Shown in pieces: positions 20,898-32,461 of a DNA stretch of 64,000 bases. The DNA lies in the NCBI RefSeq assembly GCF_002775205.1, contig NC_036450.1, forward strand, positions 5,085,199 to 5,149,198. The letters are read 5' to 3'. Position numbers and translations under genes: made by a program. The notes beneath the pieces were generated by a model, which saw only the letters and a list, made by a program, of their open reading frames with translations, was not told the DNA's origin and searched no databases. Each line of letters begins with the position of its first letter. Within the stretch, counting starts at the first letter, position 1. Origin of the DNA: Xiphophorus maculatus. Taxonomy: Eukaryota > Chordata > Actinopteri > Cyprinodontiformes > Poeciliidae.

Positions 20898-21470
20898 AGT
20901 GGGGGGGAGAGGGGGGCTTGAGCCCCTGCATTTTTTATCCTTTTTTTAAATTTTTTTATTTTTAATCTGTATGTCAGAAGGCCTGTTTGTGCCCCTCAGC
21001 AACAACATTTAGCTAAATATAATAATTTAGTAAAAATAAACTAGTCTGGCTGCCCTCAGTCTAATAATGACTCTCAGAGCCTCCATGTTGTTCAGACTCC
21101 GGGTCCATGGTGAGGAGGAGGAGGATCTGTGTCCTCTAACTATCAAGTTATGGGCAAGAATATTTTTTCATACACTGGTTTGTGAATAAAAACGTAGGTC
21201 TGATGTTGACGTTAGAAAAACTGTTTCTATTTATATTTTCATAATTGTCCTTGCAATAGCGGGACAAAACCCGCCTCGCCACTAAACTCAGAAATGCTGC
21301 AGAGAAACTTCTGACTTTAACTTCATCATTCTGCTAAAGGCCCGGTTCGCTACAGGCAGCTTGAGTCGGTCCACCGACAGATAGAAAGAATATCTGTCTT
21401 TATATCAGACATCCTGATATAAGACACGGTACCGACTGTCACCGCGAGTCGCAACGCAGATCAAAGCCCC

Positions 21471-21520
21471 GGTACCACCTGGTACCACCTGGTACCACCT
21501 GGTACCACCTGGTACCACCT
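21471..21520. repeat. 10-bp minisatellite, five exact units
   Basis: Five consecutive copies of GGTACCACCT without a mismatch. Each unit contains the palindrome GGTACC. Confidence 0.95.
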
Positions 21521-21793
21521 GCTCTCTGATCGCTCTGCTTCTCCTTAACGTTTCTACCAGGCGGGTTAAAGCCGCTGCTGACGGGATCTGGGCTGGAGGT
21601 TCTGGACTGTGAATAGAAGTTACTGCAGAACCTCAAGTGTTAAAGGAAGATTCGGCCCATTTAGAGTCACAAAATAAACATCAGAGAAAATATTGTAGCA
21701 ATAATTAGAACCGCAGCAAAAAGCCAAACATGCCACAATGAAAAGAATCAAAATGTCCCCAAAGCATCGGGGGACTGACAGGGGCCACCGGGG

Positions 21794-21837
21794 GATTCCA
21801 GGTAGATTCCAGGTGGATTCCAGGTAGATTCCAGGTG
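21794..21837. repeat. 11-bp minisatellite, four units alternating A/G
   Basis: Units GATTCCAGGTA and GATTCCAGGTG alternate twice. The alternation implies that a 22-bp double unit was duplicated. Confidence 0.9.
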
Positions 21838-22260
21838 GATCAGTCTGCAGCCAGGTTGTTCTAGAGGTTAAATAGATATTATTAGGGCTTCATTAGTAAA
21901 ATGGCTTCAATTTGCTTATTTCATAACTTCATAACCTTTGACCTTCTCTCCTCTGGTCTGTTTAACAGCTACAGTCTCAGATCAGCTCAGCCCTCCAGGA
22001 CTGTCAGCAGCAGAAACAGAAACTTTATACCTGTTGGGGAAAATATAGATTATATTTGCTTTGCATTTCCCAGCATGATGGCAATGATACAGTAGGATCC
22101 AATTAGATTCTTGATTAATATGGGTTGTTGCTGTGTTGTTGTACGGAGTTTTTGTTCAATGTGCCATTTTTTAAATTTGAGCCCCTGCCCCTCCATAGGT
22201 CTCTGCACGGCCCTGCTCATCGGCAACAAGCACCAAACTGTCATGTCTCTCATGAATAAC

Positions 22261-25200
22261 CGAGAGTTTTTTTGTTTTTCTGCCAGGTAGAGAGAAATAT
22301 GGAAATGTGAGATGAGAAAACGTTAGACCAACTGTCAATGATTTAACAGGAACTAAAAGGAAATCTTAAATATGAGATCAAAAAATAGACAAATGGGTAA
22401 ATGTTCTTCCTGCACCTGGATTGTCTCCGTTTGTGATATTTATCACAACATTCTTGCAGTAAAACATTTGTCCACCTCAACTCTGACCTGCCTTTCAGAA
22501 CCCAAACTCAGTGCTACAGTACTCCGTTTTCTCAAAGTTACCCTGACATCCTAGTTCATTTCTTCAAGTCTCCCTTTATGCTCAGTCCTGTAAATAAGAC
22601 AATAAAAGCAACAGCTTACTATCTGCAACATATAAAAAGTTATAAAGCAATACAGAAGATGTGTATTTTCTGAAATGTAGCAGAGAAGTTTTACAGATTC
22701 CTTCCACATACATGATGTTTATTGCTATATAAATACAAAAAAAGCATATTTGAGTGAGTTCTGGTAAAATTGTACTGTACAGAGTAAGTGCCACATTCAA
22801 TGCTCAGATTTATCTGGATTTCTTTGTTACTTTGGAACCAAGTATGAGTTTGTGTTACTTGTTTGCATTAGCAGCTTGGTGTTGGAGTTCGTTATCGTTG
22901 GCCAATGGGTTATGTTTTTACCAGTGGAGTGATTGTACATAGTTTTGCTCTTTTTTTTCTGAACACTTAAAATGCAAACTTCTGTGTGTTTTTCTGCACT
23001 TGTTAAATTTGTTTGTTGGAACAAGTTGAGGAAAAAGGTGCTGAACTTGCAGGAGATTTTGATGTGGAAACATTTCCAGCAGACCTTAAAATGCACAAGG
23101 AAGAGCAGTTTACAGGAACATGTGGGAAACTGATTTTCTCTGTTACCGTAATTATTATAATAAAACTTGAATTGTTGAATATATGAAACCAAGTGAAACA
23201 ATTAATTTAAAGTATTGCAAAAACAAAAAAAAAGTAAGGTTTATTCTTTATGTTTAAATGGAAAAAAAAAACAGTGACTAAGATGATATTTGGAGGAGCT
23301 AAGATAAGATGTTAAATCTACAAACACTGTACCAAATATCAAACATGGCAGTGGCAGCATCATTCTGTGGGTCTGTTTTTCTGCCACTTTCATCCACTTT
23401 TATAAAGTGGATGAAATAATAAAGGATGATGCTTTTATATTCTTTAATATTACCTCAGCGAAGTTCCCAAATTGTGATTTAAAACACTCATAACCTTTGC
23501 ATAAAGCTTCCTGATGTCAAGCTTGAAGAAGCATCCTTACCTGAAACCTAATAGAAATATGTGCACAATGTTTCAAAAGCAGTTCTGTTTAAATAAATAA
23601 ATAAAGGTCCGGGTTTACCTCCAATGTATTTTTCCTTGCACATTTCATTTTGTTTCTCTGTATGTTCACTTAATCTTAATGTTTTTTATTTGTTTATATC
23701 ACAGTTTAAAAGGTTTACTGTACCTGGAATCAGCATGTTTTAAAACATGTATTGTTGCTTTAAGAGGACAATGATCTCACACACACTTCTAAAGTGGTTT
23801 TGATATTAATACTTTACATAAGCAATAAGCTCTTGGAGAGCCATGAACTCTGATACTGAAAATATGCCGTTGTTTAATATGCCAGTGACGTTTACATTGG
23901 AATAAACCTATGTTGTCATCTGTACACGTTACCAGGCAACACCAGTTACCTTCAGGTGTCGTATGTTTCGTACAGCTGACAGTGTTGGACTGACCTGTTC
24001 CTGTTATTTTTACTAAATGACTAAAATGTCTGAAATATAGTCAAGTGTTTTTTATTTCACATTTTGTTACAATAAAACCACAAACTTCATAGCATTTTAT
24101 TTGGAAATTTATATAATAGACCAACTAAAGTTGGTGATTTTATACTTTTTTTTTACTAGGAAACATAAAAAAATGTGTTATGCATTTTTGTATTCAGGCT
24201 CTTTAATACGTATATGATCCATGCATCTTAACTGTGAATAATAAATGTTAATCACTTATTTCTTTATTTTGGGAACTTGGTGTCAAAGCAATTTTCTGAC
24301 TTTTCTTGCATGTCATTAAAAGTATTTGATTGGAAATGGTTTTAAATTTTTCATACAGGCATAAATAAGTAAATGTTTCATGTTGTATCTCTAAACTTTA
24401 CCTTCAGTATAAATTATGTTTCGCCTTTAATTTCCACTTCTGCCTTAATGTTAAAGAGAGTTACTGGTGTTACAGGAGCATGTTTTCTATAAGTTTATTC
24501 TGCCTCTTCAGCTCCACCAGCACGCATGAAACTTTTGGTGCAATTTGACGCGCATTAAAAATAAATGGTATGGTGAAGTTTTAATGATTTAAAAACATTT
24601 AAAATTGCATCCAGCCAGAGCCAGGGAGACGATCTGTACTTGGAAAGCTTTTGTTCATTTGAGCTTGGATCAAAGGTAAATGTTTCATACAGGGGAAAAA
24701 AACGTGATTTATAATTTATAAGGAAGTTGTGATTCATGCTGTGCTTTTATAATGTTTTCTACCACTTTGTCAGCTCTGAATCTCATGTTTTATGCCTATT
24801 TTTAACCTTTTTCTTATTCAGAGCACTTTGAAATGAAAGTTACAATCTTTCTGTAACTTTTACACCGTTAAACTTGCTATAGTAACTGTTTATTCTTGCA
24901 AGGAGTCTGTTTTTAAGCTACATTTGAGATGTACAAAATTAATAAGTAATAATTAGGTGCATTTTAAAATTGGTGTCTGAATTTTCTGGTTAGTTTTCTT
25001 AGTATGTATCATATTTCTATATATCTTTATCCTGATATATATTGATACTGTTTACTGGTGGTTATATGATTGTAATTTATTCAGGATTAAACTATACTAG
25101 TTGTTCTACCTTGTGCTTGTCTTTATTGATCTGTATTGTTCCTATAGTCATAATCCTGCTCTAGGAAGATGTTAAGATGTTCTGGTAAAGTTGTTTCATT

Positions 25201-28200
25201 CCCCAAATGACATATTTATGTTGCATTTAGCAAACAGAAATTGTTTTGGTTATCCTAACTTAATGACTTAATGTTTGAAAATGGCAACAACTTTTTATAC
25301 AGTTTGTAAATATCTGGTTTCTACTGTACACTATCTATGGGTGAGTAAAAACGCAAATAATTCAAGATGTGGATCAGAAAAATCTGCCATGAATAGATCA
25401 AATTTGGTCTCAATGAATGTCAAAAAAACCAAAAAACATTTATTTAGACCAGAATTAATCACTTTATTTTGTACATTTAACATGATGCTACCATTATAAA
25501 GAATATTCCTTCAGAGTTAAAGAATTTCTGCTATTTTTTCTTTCAGTAAGTCTCTCCATGAGGATTAAAATATTGCAGCAGAGTTTCTGACAGGAGTTAG
25601 AAAGACGTCAGTACGCGCAGTCCCAAAGATCTTATACAATCTTATTTCAGCACTGCACATTGAATTAAATCCCCAAAAGCAGGACTGGAACCAGAACCCT
25701 CAAGTTTTTGCCTCTTATAGAACCAGCTTCAAGTTTAGATGGGAAGATATGAGCTTTGCTTCTAATTTTGCTCTAAAATTGTTCCCCAAAGCTGCTCTGT
25801 GTTCTCTCAGTGTGCCTTACTGCAGCCATTTCTGTGTTTATTCTCACCCTCATACTGTTGGCTCTGTTTTTCTCTTCTTTCTTCCTGTGCCCTCTCTGCA
25901 ACTGGTCCAAACAGACGGCGGCATCTTGGTTTTTTGGCTCACTTTCTGTGAGAAGTTTTAACTTTAGGGATGAAGTGAGAGCTAAACCAGGAATAGATCA
26001 TTACAAGGTAAAAGACATAATCTATACCCAAGTTTTTAAGCACACGCTTTATGCATGAGGCCCCTGAGCTCCATGTTGGCTAATGATGGCTAACTGTTTT
26101 CCTTACAGTACGACGGTTTCCGTGTAGCAAATGAAAACATACATTGAGGTAAGACAGCTTGGTTTATTGTACTGCACTGCAATGTTTAATTTGTACATTT
26201 TACTTGTGGTTTTGGGTCGGCTGTAGTTTTTGGTCTTTGCTGTTGTTGACGTGTGATGCTAACTGAGCAAGTATTTGCTGATTTTAGGGGATTAAAATGG
26301 CTGAAAGCAGATTTTTAACGCAGTACTTTGATTTTATAATACAGGCATGTAAATAACGAATGCTTTGAAACATTTTCACGTTATGTTTTAACCTCAAACT
26401 GAAATGTTTGTCTTGGGATTTTATGTGATAGAGAAACAATGTAACACATAATTGTTGTGAGGTGGAAGAAAAGTAAAATAATGCTGTTGTTTTTTAATTA
26501 TTTCGTCTTTGTTATGTATAAATAATCTGAAAAGTGTGTTGTGCGTTTAGTTGAAATGGTTTCCAGGCATGCATAAATATGGAAAAACAAAGCAAAAATA
26601 CAAAAATATATTTTTTCTTTATTTCTGTCCATCCTTTCATTCTAGTGTCTGCCCTTCTTTCTCGTCTGTATTTTAACTTTTCTTCCTCTCTTCTTCCCTA
26701 TGTGCCTTCACTGATTTTCTTTCATGTTTTTTGTTAGAAAAATGTGCAGCAACCTTGTTGACAGTTTAAAGTTTTTAGCTGCCTCTTTTCTTAGTCTTGC
26801 AAAGCTCTGTCCAATATTTCAATAAAATATATTTCAGTTTGTGGCTTTAAAATACAGATTTGAATCTAAGATACTGGATTGTTAATTTACTCTGGGCCGT
26901 ATTTTGAATTGTAACGGTTGAATGTTTTCCACTTGACTTTAGGTGAACATTTGACAAAAATGTAGTTTCTTTTTATCTTTTTGCTGTGATTATTGAAGCT
27001 ATGATTTTAGTCATTAATGCTTGAATAATTAGAGTGAATTCGAGTAAAACATAATGACTATAATGAATCTTAACCTTCTGAATGTTTTGCTATAAAATAT
27101 TTTCTTCTAAATGTGCAGGAAGCACATTATATATGATTTGCTGGGTTTCCTATAAACTAATGTTAATTAAATCAACTCCTATTAACTGCTTGTAAAAGAT
27201 GGGAATCAATGACAAACTACTAAGTTGGAGCTTAAAATGTTGTTGTACATTTTTGTTTTTAAAAAATCAGTCGTAGGAAAATGAATCCGGACTTTTTCTG
27301 CAGCATTGTTCCAGGGTAAAACATGGCTGCCATGACCTTGCCTCCTGTTCTCTACGATGAGAACCAGCTAAATAAATCTGTCCTGCATAAATTTAGAAAG
27401 TTGATGAGCTGACACACACACACACACACAGCGGCAGTGTGTGTTATCTGGTCAAAACAGGACCACATTAGTTGCCTACTCCCTGACACTGAACTCGGAG
27501 CCATTTATCTTATGGGGTCTCTGGTTACTGTTGCTGCACTTAGAGCATTGCGACTGTCAGGTTTGGGAAACTATCAGCCACGGTGCAGCACTCTGAGCAG
27601 ATATATGATGGGGGAATGAAAAGTTGATGTGTGTGTCGCTTTATTTACTGTTTGTGGAGTGATAAATAGTCATGAGTGTTATGCTGCGTTGTAGATTCGG
27701 TGCGATACACTATAGGATTAAGCTTGAATGATTCAGAGTGCTGTGATACTCAGACTGATACTATGCACTTGTTTTTTTTCAGAGGATTTTCTTTTCTAAG
27801 TCCATTCACAAGGCAACAGGAGAAATAAGTGAGAATGTTTACTTGGTTCTGATTAGATCTTGTTTGCTGTTCACACCTTTTGTGTGATTCTAGTTTTTTC
27901 TTTCTATAAAGTTGGAGGAATACTGATTTCTGCAACTTTTTCCCCACTACTTCTTTTGTCAGTTTGCCTCAATCATTCAGTCATTCACACACTTTGAAAC
28001 CTCAACAGAAGTGGTTTTCAGTTTCTAAGGCCTGGCTGAGGTGTCTGTGCTAACCTCATTAATTCAGCTTATTCTGGCCTAATTAATCTTTGTCAAAGTA
28101 ATTACAGCTATTTGGAGTTACCGACATAGATGCAGCAATCTCAGATGTTTGTTGTGGTGTAAAAAGCTGATCCAATGCGAATTCAGTTTGCATTTAATTG

Positions 28201-28247
28201 TGGTGCAGAGGAGATTAATATCTTGAAGTTACAATTTGGTACTTTTA
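22261..28247. other. AT-rich gene desert with decayed Tc1-type pieces
   Basis: No supportable host gene. Relics: near 23340-23390, GGCAGTGGCAGCATCATTCTGTGGG-type wording of Tc1 transposase DNA; near 24040-24240 and 26400-26590, sequences resembling a fish Tc1-type terminal region (TTTATATAATAGACCAAC; GGGATTTTATGTGATAGA). These are recognised by memory of family sequence and are too decayed for boundaries. A short (AC)n tract is at about 27414-27430. Confidence 0.45.
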
Positions 28248-28656
28248 AATATTGATGCACCATATTATCGGCATTGTATCGGTATCTGCTGACATTAGCT
28301 GTAAAATTTAATATAACTCACAGATATAAAAGCCATTGTTTTGATGAACCAGTGACAATGAGTGTTTGAGTGTTGTCATCGTCTTAGAGAGAGCAAATGT
28401 CAAATAAAGGTGACATTAAACACAATGCAAGTTGAAAGTGTATCATTTTAGCATTAGTATTTGGTAGCTTGCTAAATTGATCAAATTAATGCAGTATTTT
28501 ATTTCCACAGTAGAGAAAACCATATAGTTTCAGTAAGTAGGTATAGGACCAAAATATTGGCATTGGTATCGGTTATTGGTTATTGGTTATCTGCCAAACA
28601 AGTTTTAGTAAATCAACATTTAGGCCAAAAATCCAATATTGTGCATCTCTAGTTTT
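28248..28656. mobile_element. Probable old MITE with GATGCAC ends
   Basis: GATGCACCATATTATCGG on the left and the inverted GATGCACAATATTGG on the right bound about 400 bp containing TATCGGTATC- and TATCGGTTATTGG-type repeats, a pattern I associate with a dispersed fish DNA element. Target duplication not resolved. Confidence 0.4.
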
Positions 28657-29338
28657 AAATTAGATTTTGAGATTTATTTTAAATTCAGATTATAATCTCC
28701 ACCTGGAAAACATGTCTATTTAAAAAAATGCTTCAGCCAAGTTAATTAGTCACTGGAGCAGCAGTGAGTTTTCAGAAATGCAGAATAATGGAAATATGAA
28801 TCTGTAGTCACATTGGGACTAAAGAGGATTTAAAAAGGTTTTGTTTCCAGCTTCCTGTCTGCTGTCTAACACCTATTCTGCTCTCTTTTTGTTCCGCTCA
28901 CTCACACATTCTCATTCATTTTTCACTGTTTGCTATCTCTCAAGCTGGTGGCTAAACAAACTACTATGACCCAACTAATGGTCTGAAGCCACACCTGAAC
29001 AGGTAAATTCAAACCGAAAGTGAATGTGACGGATGTTGCATAACTGATGACATCACAGCTCACCTGGTTTGTAGTTTTTTCCTTCAGAGCAACAGAACCA
29101 GGAAGTAGAAGCTCTGAGGTGAAATCAGAGGCAGGTTGATAAAATCTTCATGAGGAAGGAGAGAAGTTCTGATAAAAAAATGTGGAAATAAAACTTTAAC
29201 TAAATATTTACGTTCAAAATAAATATTTATTTTCCAAACTAAATATTTAATTTTCAAATCCAATATTTATTTTCTAAACTACATATTTAATGATCTATTT
29301 TCATGTCTAGTTGTTCAGTCAGACGCTCCATCATGTTG
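28657..29338. other. Non-coding; part matches 47530-47700 inverted
   Basis: No gene. 29040-29180 is an inverted, diverged match to 47530-47700. The rest is AT-rich, with several ATATTTA repeats at 29200-29300. Confidence 0.5.
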
Positions 29339-29820
29339 TCATGTTCCAGTTTTTCTCCACTCAGCAACAGTTGGTGAACAGGATTTAATCCAGTTTAGTG
29401 TAATTGTCTTTCTTGCTACTAGTAGCAGAAGGTGCAACAATATGTAAGATTGATCTTTAGTGAGTAAATCCTTGGTGTTTATGTCCAGCAGAAATAGAAG
29501 AGGCTCCATGAGGAGATCTGTCCTTAGAATGTCCTCAATCTCCTGTTTCATTTCCTCCCAGAAGGTCTTTATTTGTGGTCAGTCCCAGAAGACGTGTGTG
29601 ATGACCGACCATTCCACAAATTCCTCCAACATCTATCTGTGGTTGGAATCCTGGAAATGAAACTTTTTAATGGAGTTCAATTAAATCTGGTTTTTACTTT
29701 CCAGTCAAACTCTTTCCAGATTTGGTTTCCAATCCATTTATGGCACAAAAATGCACAGAAGAAAAATCCACTCCGTGTTTTATCAATCTCCAGTTCAGTC
29801 CAGTAAATTGATGCTCTCAG
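29339..29820 (-). pseudogene. LINE ORF2 C-terminal fragment, decayed
   Basis: Minus-strand reading gives HVFWD, a stop, then PQIKTFWEEMKQEIEDIL, DLLTKDQSYILLHLLLLVAR and KTITLNWIKSCSPTVAEWRK before a stop codon. This is the typical post-RT tail of fish non-LTR retrotransposons (FW...H-FWDC...LLVARKTIT-WK...P). Upstream sequence to about 29820 is consistent with more of the same ORF but is frameshifted. The reverse transcriptase domain is absent. It abuts a helicase fragment on the opposite strand. Confidence 0.65.
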
Positions 29821-29881
29821 TTTTCCCATCAATCCACCAATGGAGACACCAAACTATGCAGTAAGAGACTGGTGTATTCAG

Positions 29882-30330
29882 TGTTTCTGTGCTTTGAACC
29901 CTCATCCATTTTACTTCTATGTCAACGGTGGAGCAGGAAGTGGAAAATCCCACCTGATTAAATGTATTGACTCTGAAGCAAGCACTGCTCTGGATCATCA
30001 GATCCATCAGTAGCCTCTTCTACTGATGGAGAGGAGGCTGACATATCAAATCAAACTGTCATGTTGACTTCATTTACAGGAACAGCAGCTTTTTCTATCA
30101 ATGGCTGTTTGTTACATTCACTGCTCAAACTACCCAGGAGTCTAAAACCTCCCATTCAAGGACTTGATACTCAACTAGATGAAGTCAGATTTGAGCTTTT
30201 AAATGCTGAAATTATTGCTACTGATGATATTTCAGTGCTTTCAAAACCTCTTTCTGCTGATGTGGATGCAAGACTGAAAGAAAAGGAAATCACTGAGATT
30301 TTGGAGGAACGTCTGTTTCAGGGTCGTTGA
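29882..30330 (+). pseudogene. PIF1-like helicase fragment (Helitron-type), frameshifted
   Basis: Frame 1 reads ALNPHPFYFYVNGGAGSGKS then HLIKCIDSEAS: GGAGSGKS is a Walker A motif in the HPFY...V-GGAGSGKSHLI context of PIF1-like helicases. After a stop near 30011, a second frame (30061-30330) reads SFTGTAAFSINGCLLHSLLK, matching the TAPTGTAAFNI-G-TLHS motif, then IIATDDISVLSK, a corrupted IIIDEISMVS (Walker B). Such helicases with multiple genomic copies in fish are usually parts of Helitron elements. At least one frameshift and the missing 5' and 3' parts make it a relic. No Rep domain or Helitron terminus is visible nearby. Confidence 0.75.
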
Positions 30331-31232
30331 CGTATCAGGATTTCCATCAGGGGAAATTAAACATTTAAAAATATGTTTATCCATTGCAATTATTAGAACA
30401 TTTGAAATGTTGTGCACACAGAAATCATAATTAAAAATTAAAATGAGACGTTTTCAGAGGTTTTTTATCAATATGATTCGGCTGTGGTCTTAAAAACTGT
30501 CATGTGGTGCGACCGTGATTTATCTTAAAATAAAGTATTTTCCATCATTTATTAAACATTTTTTATAAGTTTAATTTTACTGAAGGTATTTAAAAACAAA
30601 GTTTTTAATTTTCTTTGTATTTTTCTGACAATTATGACAGTTTTTCCCCAAAAATGAACCAGTTCCATTTATAATTGTCTTATATTTTTCTTCACCATTT
30701 CATCAAACTGTGTTAAAAATAAATAAACTCCAGTCACTTGAGGAAACTGTATTAGTGATTAATATTTCTGCTCCACAAATTAGATATTCCATTTTTAGTT
30801 CAATACATTTACTTTTTAATTGGCCACCAGATGATTTATAGAATAAATGTTGGCCAGTAAACGGGTCAAAATCCTTTAAAAAATAAAAATAGTATTACAT
30901 CCAGTAACAGTACATTACAAAAAACACAAATTAAACACACCAATTTAATTCACATCAAAATTAATGCAGTAATCAACTTTGTAACAAACATTTCAAACAG
31001 ATCCTCATAAAATCAGAATGTTCAGTAGATTGATTTTATTTTCTGAACTTTTTAAAGTTTTATTTTAAAAACCTAATAAAAACAGAAATGTTCAATCTCC
31101 CAAATGTAAGAACAATAATGACAATAGAATAATTCAGTTGAATTGAATTATTTTAAGCAGAACCAAGTATGATAAATAATGTAATCATTCACAAGTTCCC
31201 CAAATGTGAGCTTCTTTCAAAACGGAAAAGAT
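30331..31232. other. AT-rich, nothing recognised
   Basis: No coding or structured element seen between the helicase fragment and the segment shared with 51202. Confidence 0.5.
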
Positions 31233-31422
31233 TTCAATGAACTTCTAAACCATCATATTACTCCTGGGTAGAGACGCTCCCATCAGGGTTTTTCTTGCCG
31301 GTTCTGATCACCATGAGGTCCGATCACTGCCGATCACAGATACCGATCACATGGATTGGCTGTTAATGTTTGGCTTTAGGTAGAAATGCTACTATGTGAT
31401 CTGGCAAAATGGAGCCATAAAA
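31233..31422. repeat. Segment shared with 51202-51393
   Basis: About 190 bp nearly identical to 51202-51393. In copy 3 this lies about 1.1 kb away from the next homologous piece, but here it joins it directly (see findings). It contains GCCGATCACAGATACCGATC-type repeats. Confidence 0.85.
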
Positions 31423-31481
31423 TTTGAACAGGAAAAGAACAGAATGAGCAGCAAATGAACCAAATGCAGAAGAAAAATGTT

Positions 31482-31487
31482 TTTATT
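31482..31487 (-). terminator. Candidate poly(A) signal of gene C
   Basis: AATAAA on the minus strand at the position equivalent to 2242-2247. Confidence 0.4.
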
Positions 31488-31717
31488 TAAAACACATGAA
31501 GAAAAACTGCAGCAAATTTACAAAAGGAAGATTTAATATTCAAATCTGACATGTTGAGAAAAATAGGAGCCGATAGAAACAGAAAATGATCAGTGATTGA
31601 GAAAAACTGATCAACATTTCAATGAAATCTGATGAATGAAAGGAAAAAATAAGAGAAACAACATCTTGATATTCAGTGTGAAGCTTTGACTGGAAACAGA
31701 CAGGAAAACATGTGGAT

Positions 31718-31772
31718 CCTGGAATCATCCTGGAATAATCCTGGAATTATCCTGGAATAATCCTGGAATAAT
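31718..31772. repeat. 11-bp minisatellite, 5 units
   Basis: Five CCTGGAATNAT units (two with a substitution) where paralogues have three. Confidence 0.85.
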
Positions 31773-31931
31773 CCCAGCTTCCATATTTAAAGGACTGAAA
31801 GAAGAAAAAGTTTCCAAGGACTCAATCAGAATTGTTTCACCAAGAAATATATTGTAGAGACTGAACTATCTGTTCAACAGTGAGAGAGTTTCTCTGACAG
31901 GAGGAAAATCTTTAGACTCTTTAGACTCAAC

Positions 31932-32461
31932 TCAGCACAGAAACACTGAGGAACCAGAACTGAACCAGAACCCAAATCCAGGAATCAGAGGTTCAGTGAA
32001 TGTGGTGTTGAAGGTGTGGAGGAGGATCAGTGAGTCAGAGGAAACTCTGTAGAAGGACAGAATGCCAGCAGGACAGTCCACATACACTGCTACTCTGGTA
32101 GAGACAGAGGAGGAGGAGAGACCAGTTCCTCTGTTATTGTGACAGACAGAGTAACCATGAACATCAGAGCAGCTCAGACTCCAGGAATGATCATTCCATC
32201 CAAACACACAGTCTCTACTGTTTCCTTTCCTCCTGATTCTTCTGTAACTCACTGATATATAAACATTTCCTCTCCACTCGACCTCCCAGTAACAGCAACC
32301 AGTCAGACCAGTTCTACACAGCAGCTGATTCCAGTAATCAAATCTGTCTGGATGATCAGGATATGACTGAAGCTTCTTCACACATGTCACCTTCCTGTTG
32401 TCTTCAGACAGTTTGATGTTTCTGTTCACTGTGTTTGTGTCGATGGTGAGTTGACAGGAAT
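31932..32461 (-). CDS. B30.2 (PRY-SPRY) exon of gene C
   Basis: Open for 176 residues with the same acceptor and stop position as the copy at 2670. PRY: LTIDTNTVNRNIKLSEDNRK, YPDHPDRFDYWNQLLCR; SPRY: CYWEVEWRGNVYISVSYRR, FGWNDHSWSLSCSDVHGYSV, VAVYVDCPAGILSFYRV. Compared with copy 1, about 20 residues differ, clustered at FDYWNQ, KGNSRDC, SDVHGYS, NNRGTG and GFGFW, while flanking introns are about 99 per cent alike by eye. The reading frame is undamaged although the parent gene has lost its NACHT exon, so either the loss is recent or the exon is still used. Confidence 0.85.

Larger units (their letters stand above)
20898..22260. other. Non-coding stretch with two minisatellites and a hAT-like end
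   Basis: No gene. It contains the 10-bp and 11-bp tandem repeats listed separately. At 22179-22215 a sequence whose reverse complement begins CAGGGCCGTGCAGAG resembles a hAT-type terminus; a G-rich CAGTGGGGG sequence at 20898 might be the partner, but flanking 8-mers do not match. Confidence 0.4.

Noticed and set aside
21471-21520. CRISPR-like spaced repeat
   Set aside because: The units are directly adjacent 10-mers without spacers in a vertebrate genome; this is a simple minisatellite.
20898-22215. Possible 1.3-kb hAT element between a CAGTGGGGG start and a CGGCCCTG end
   Set aside because: The flanking 8-mers do not match and the two ends share little beyond CAG and G-rich sequence.
25749-26058. 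Plus-strand ORFs of 70 and 82 codons with hydrophobic stretches
   Set aside because: They are low-complexity, overlap each other in different frames, and have no homologous copy or family motif.
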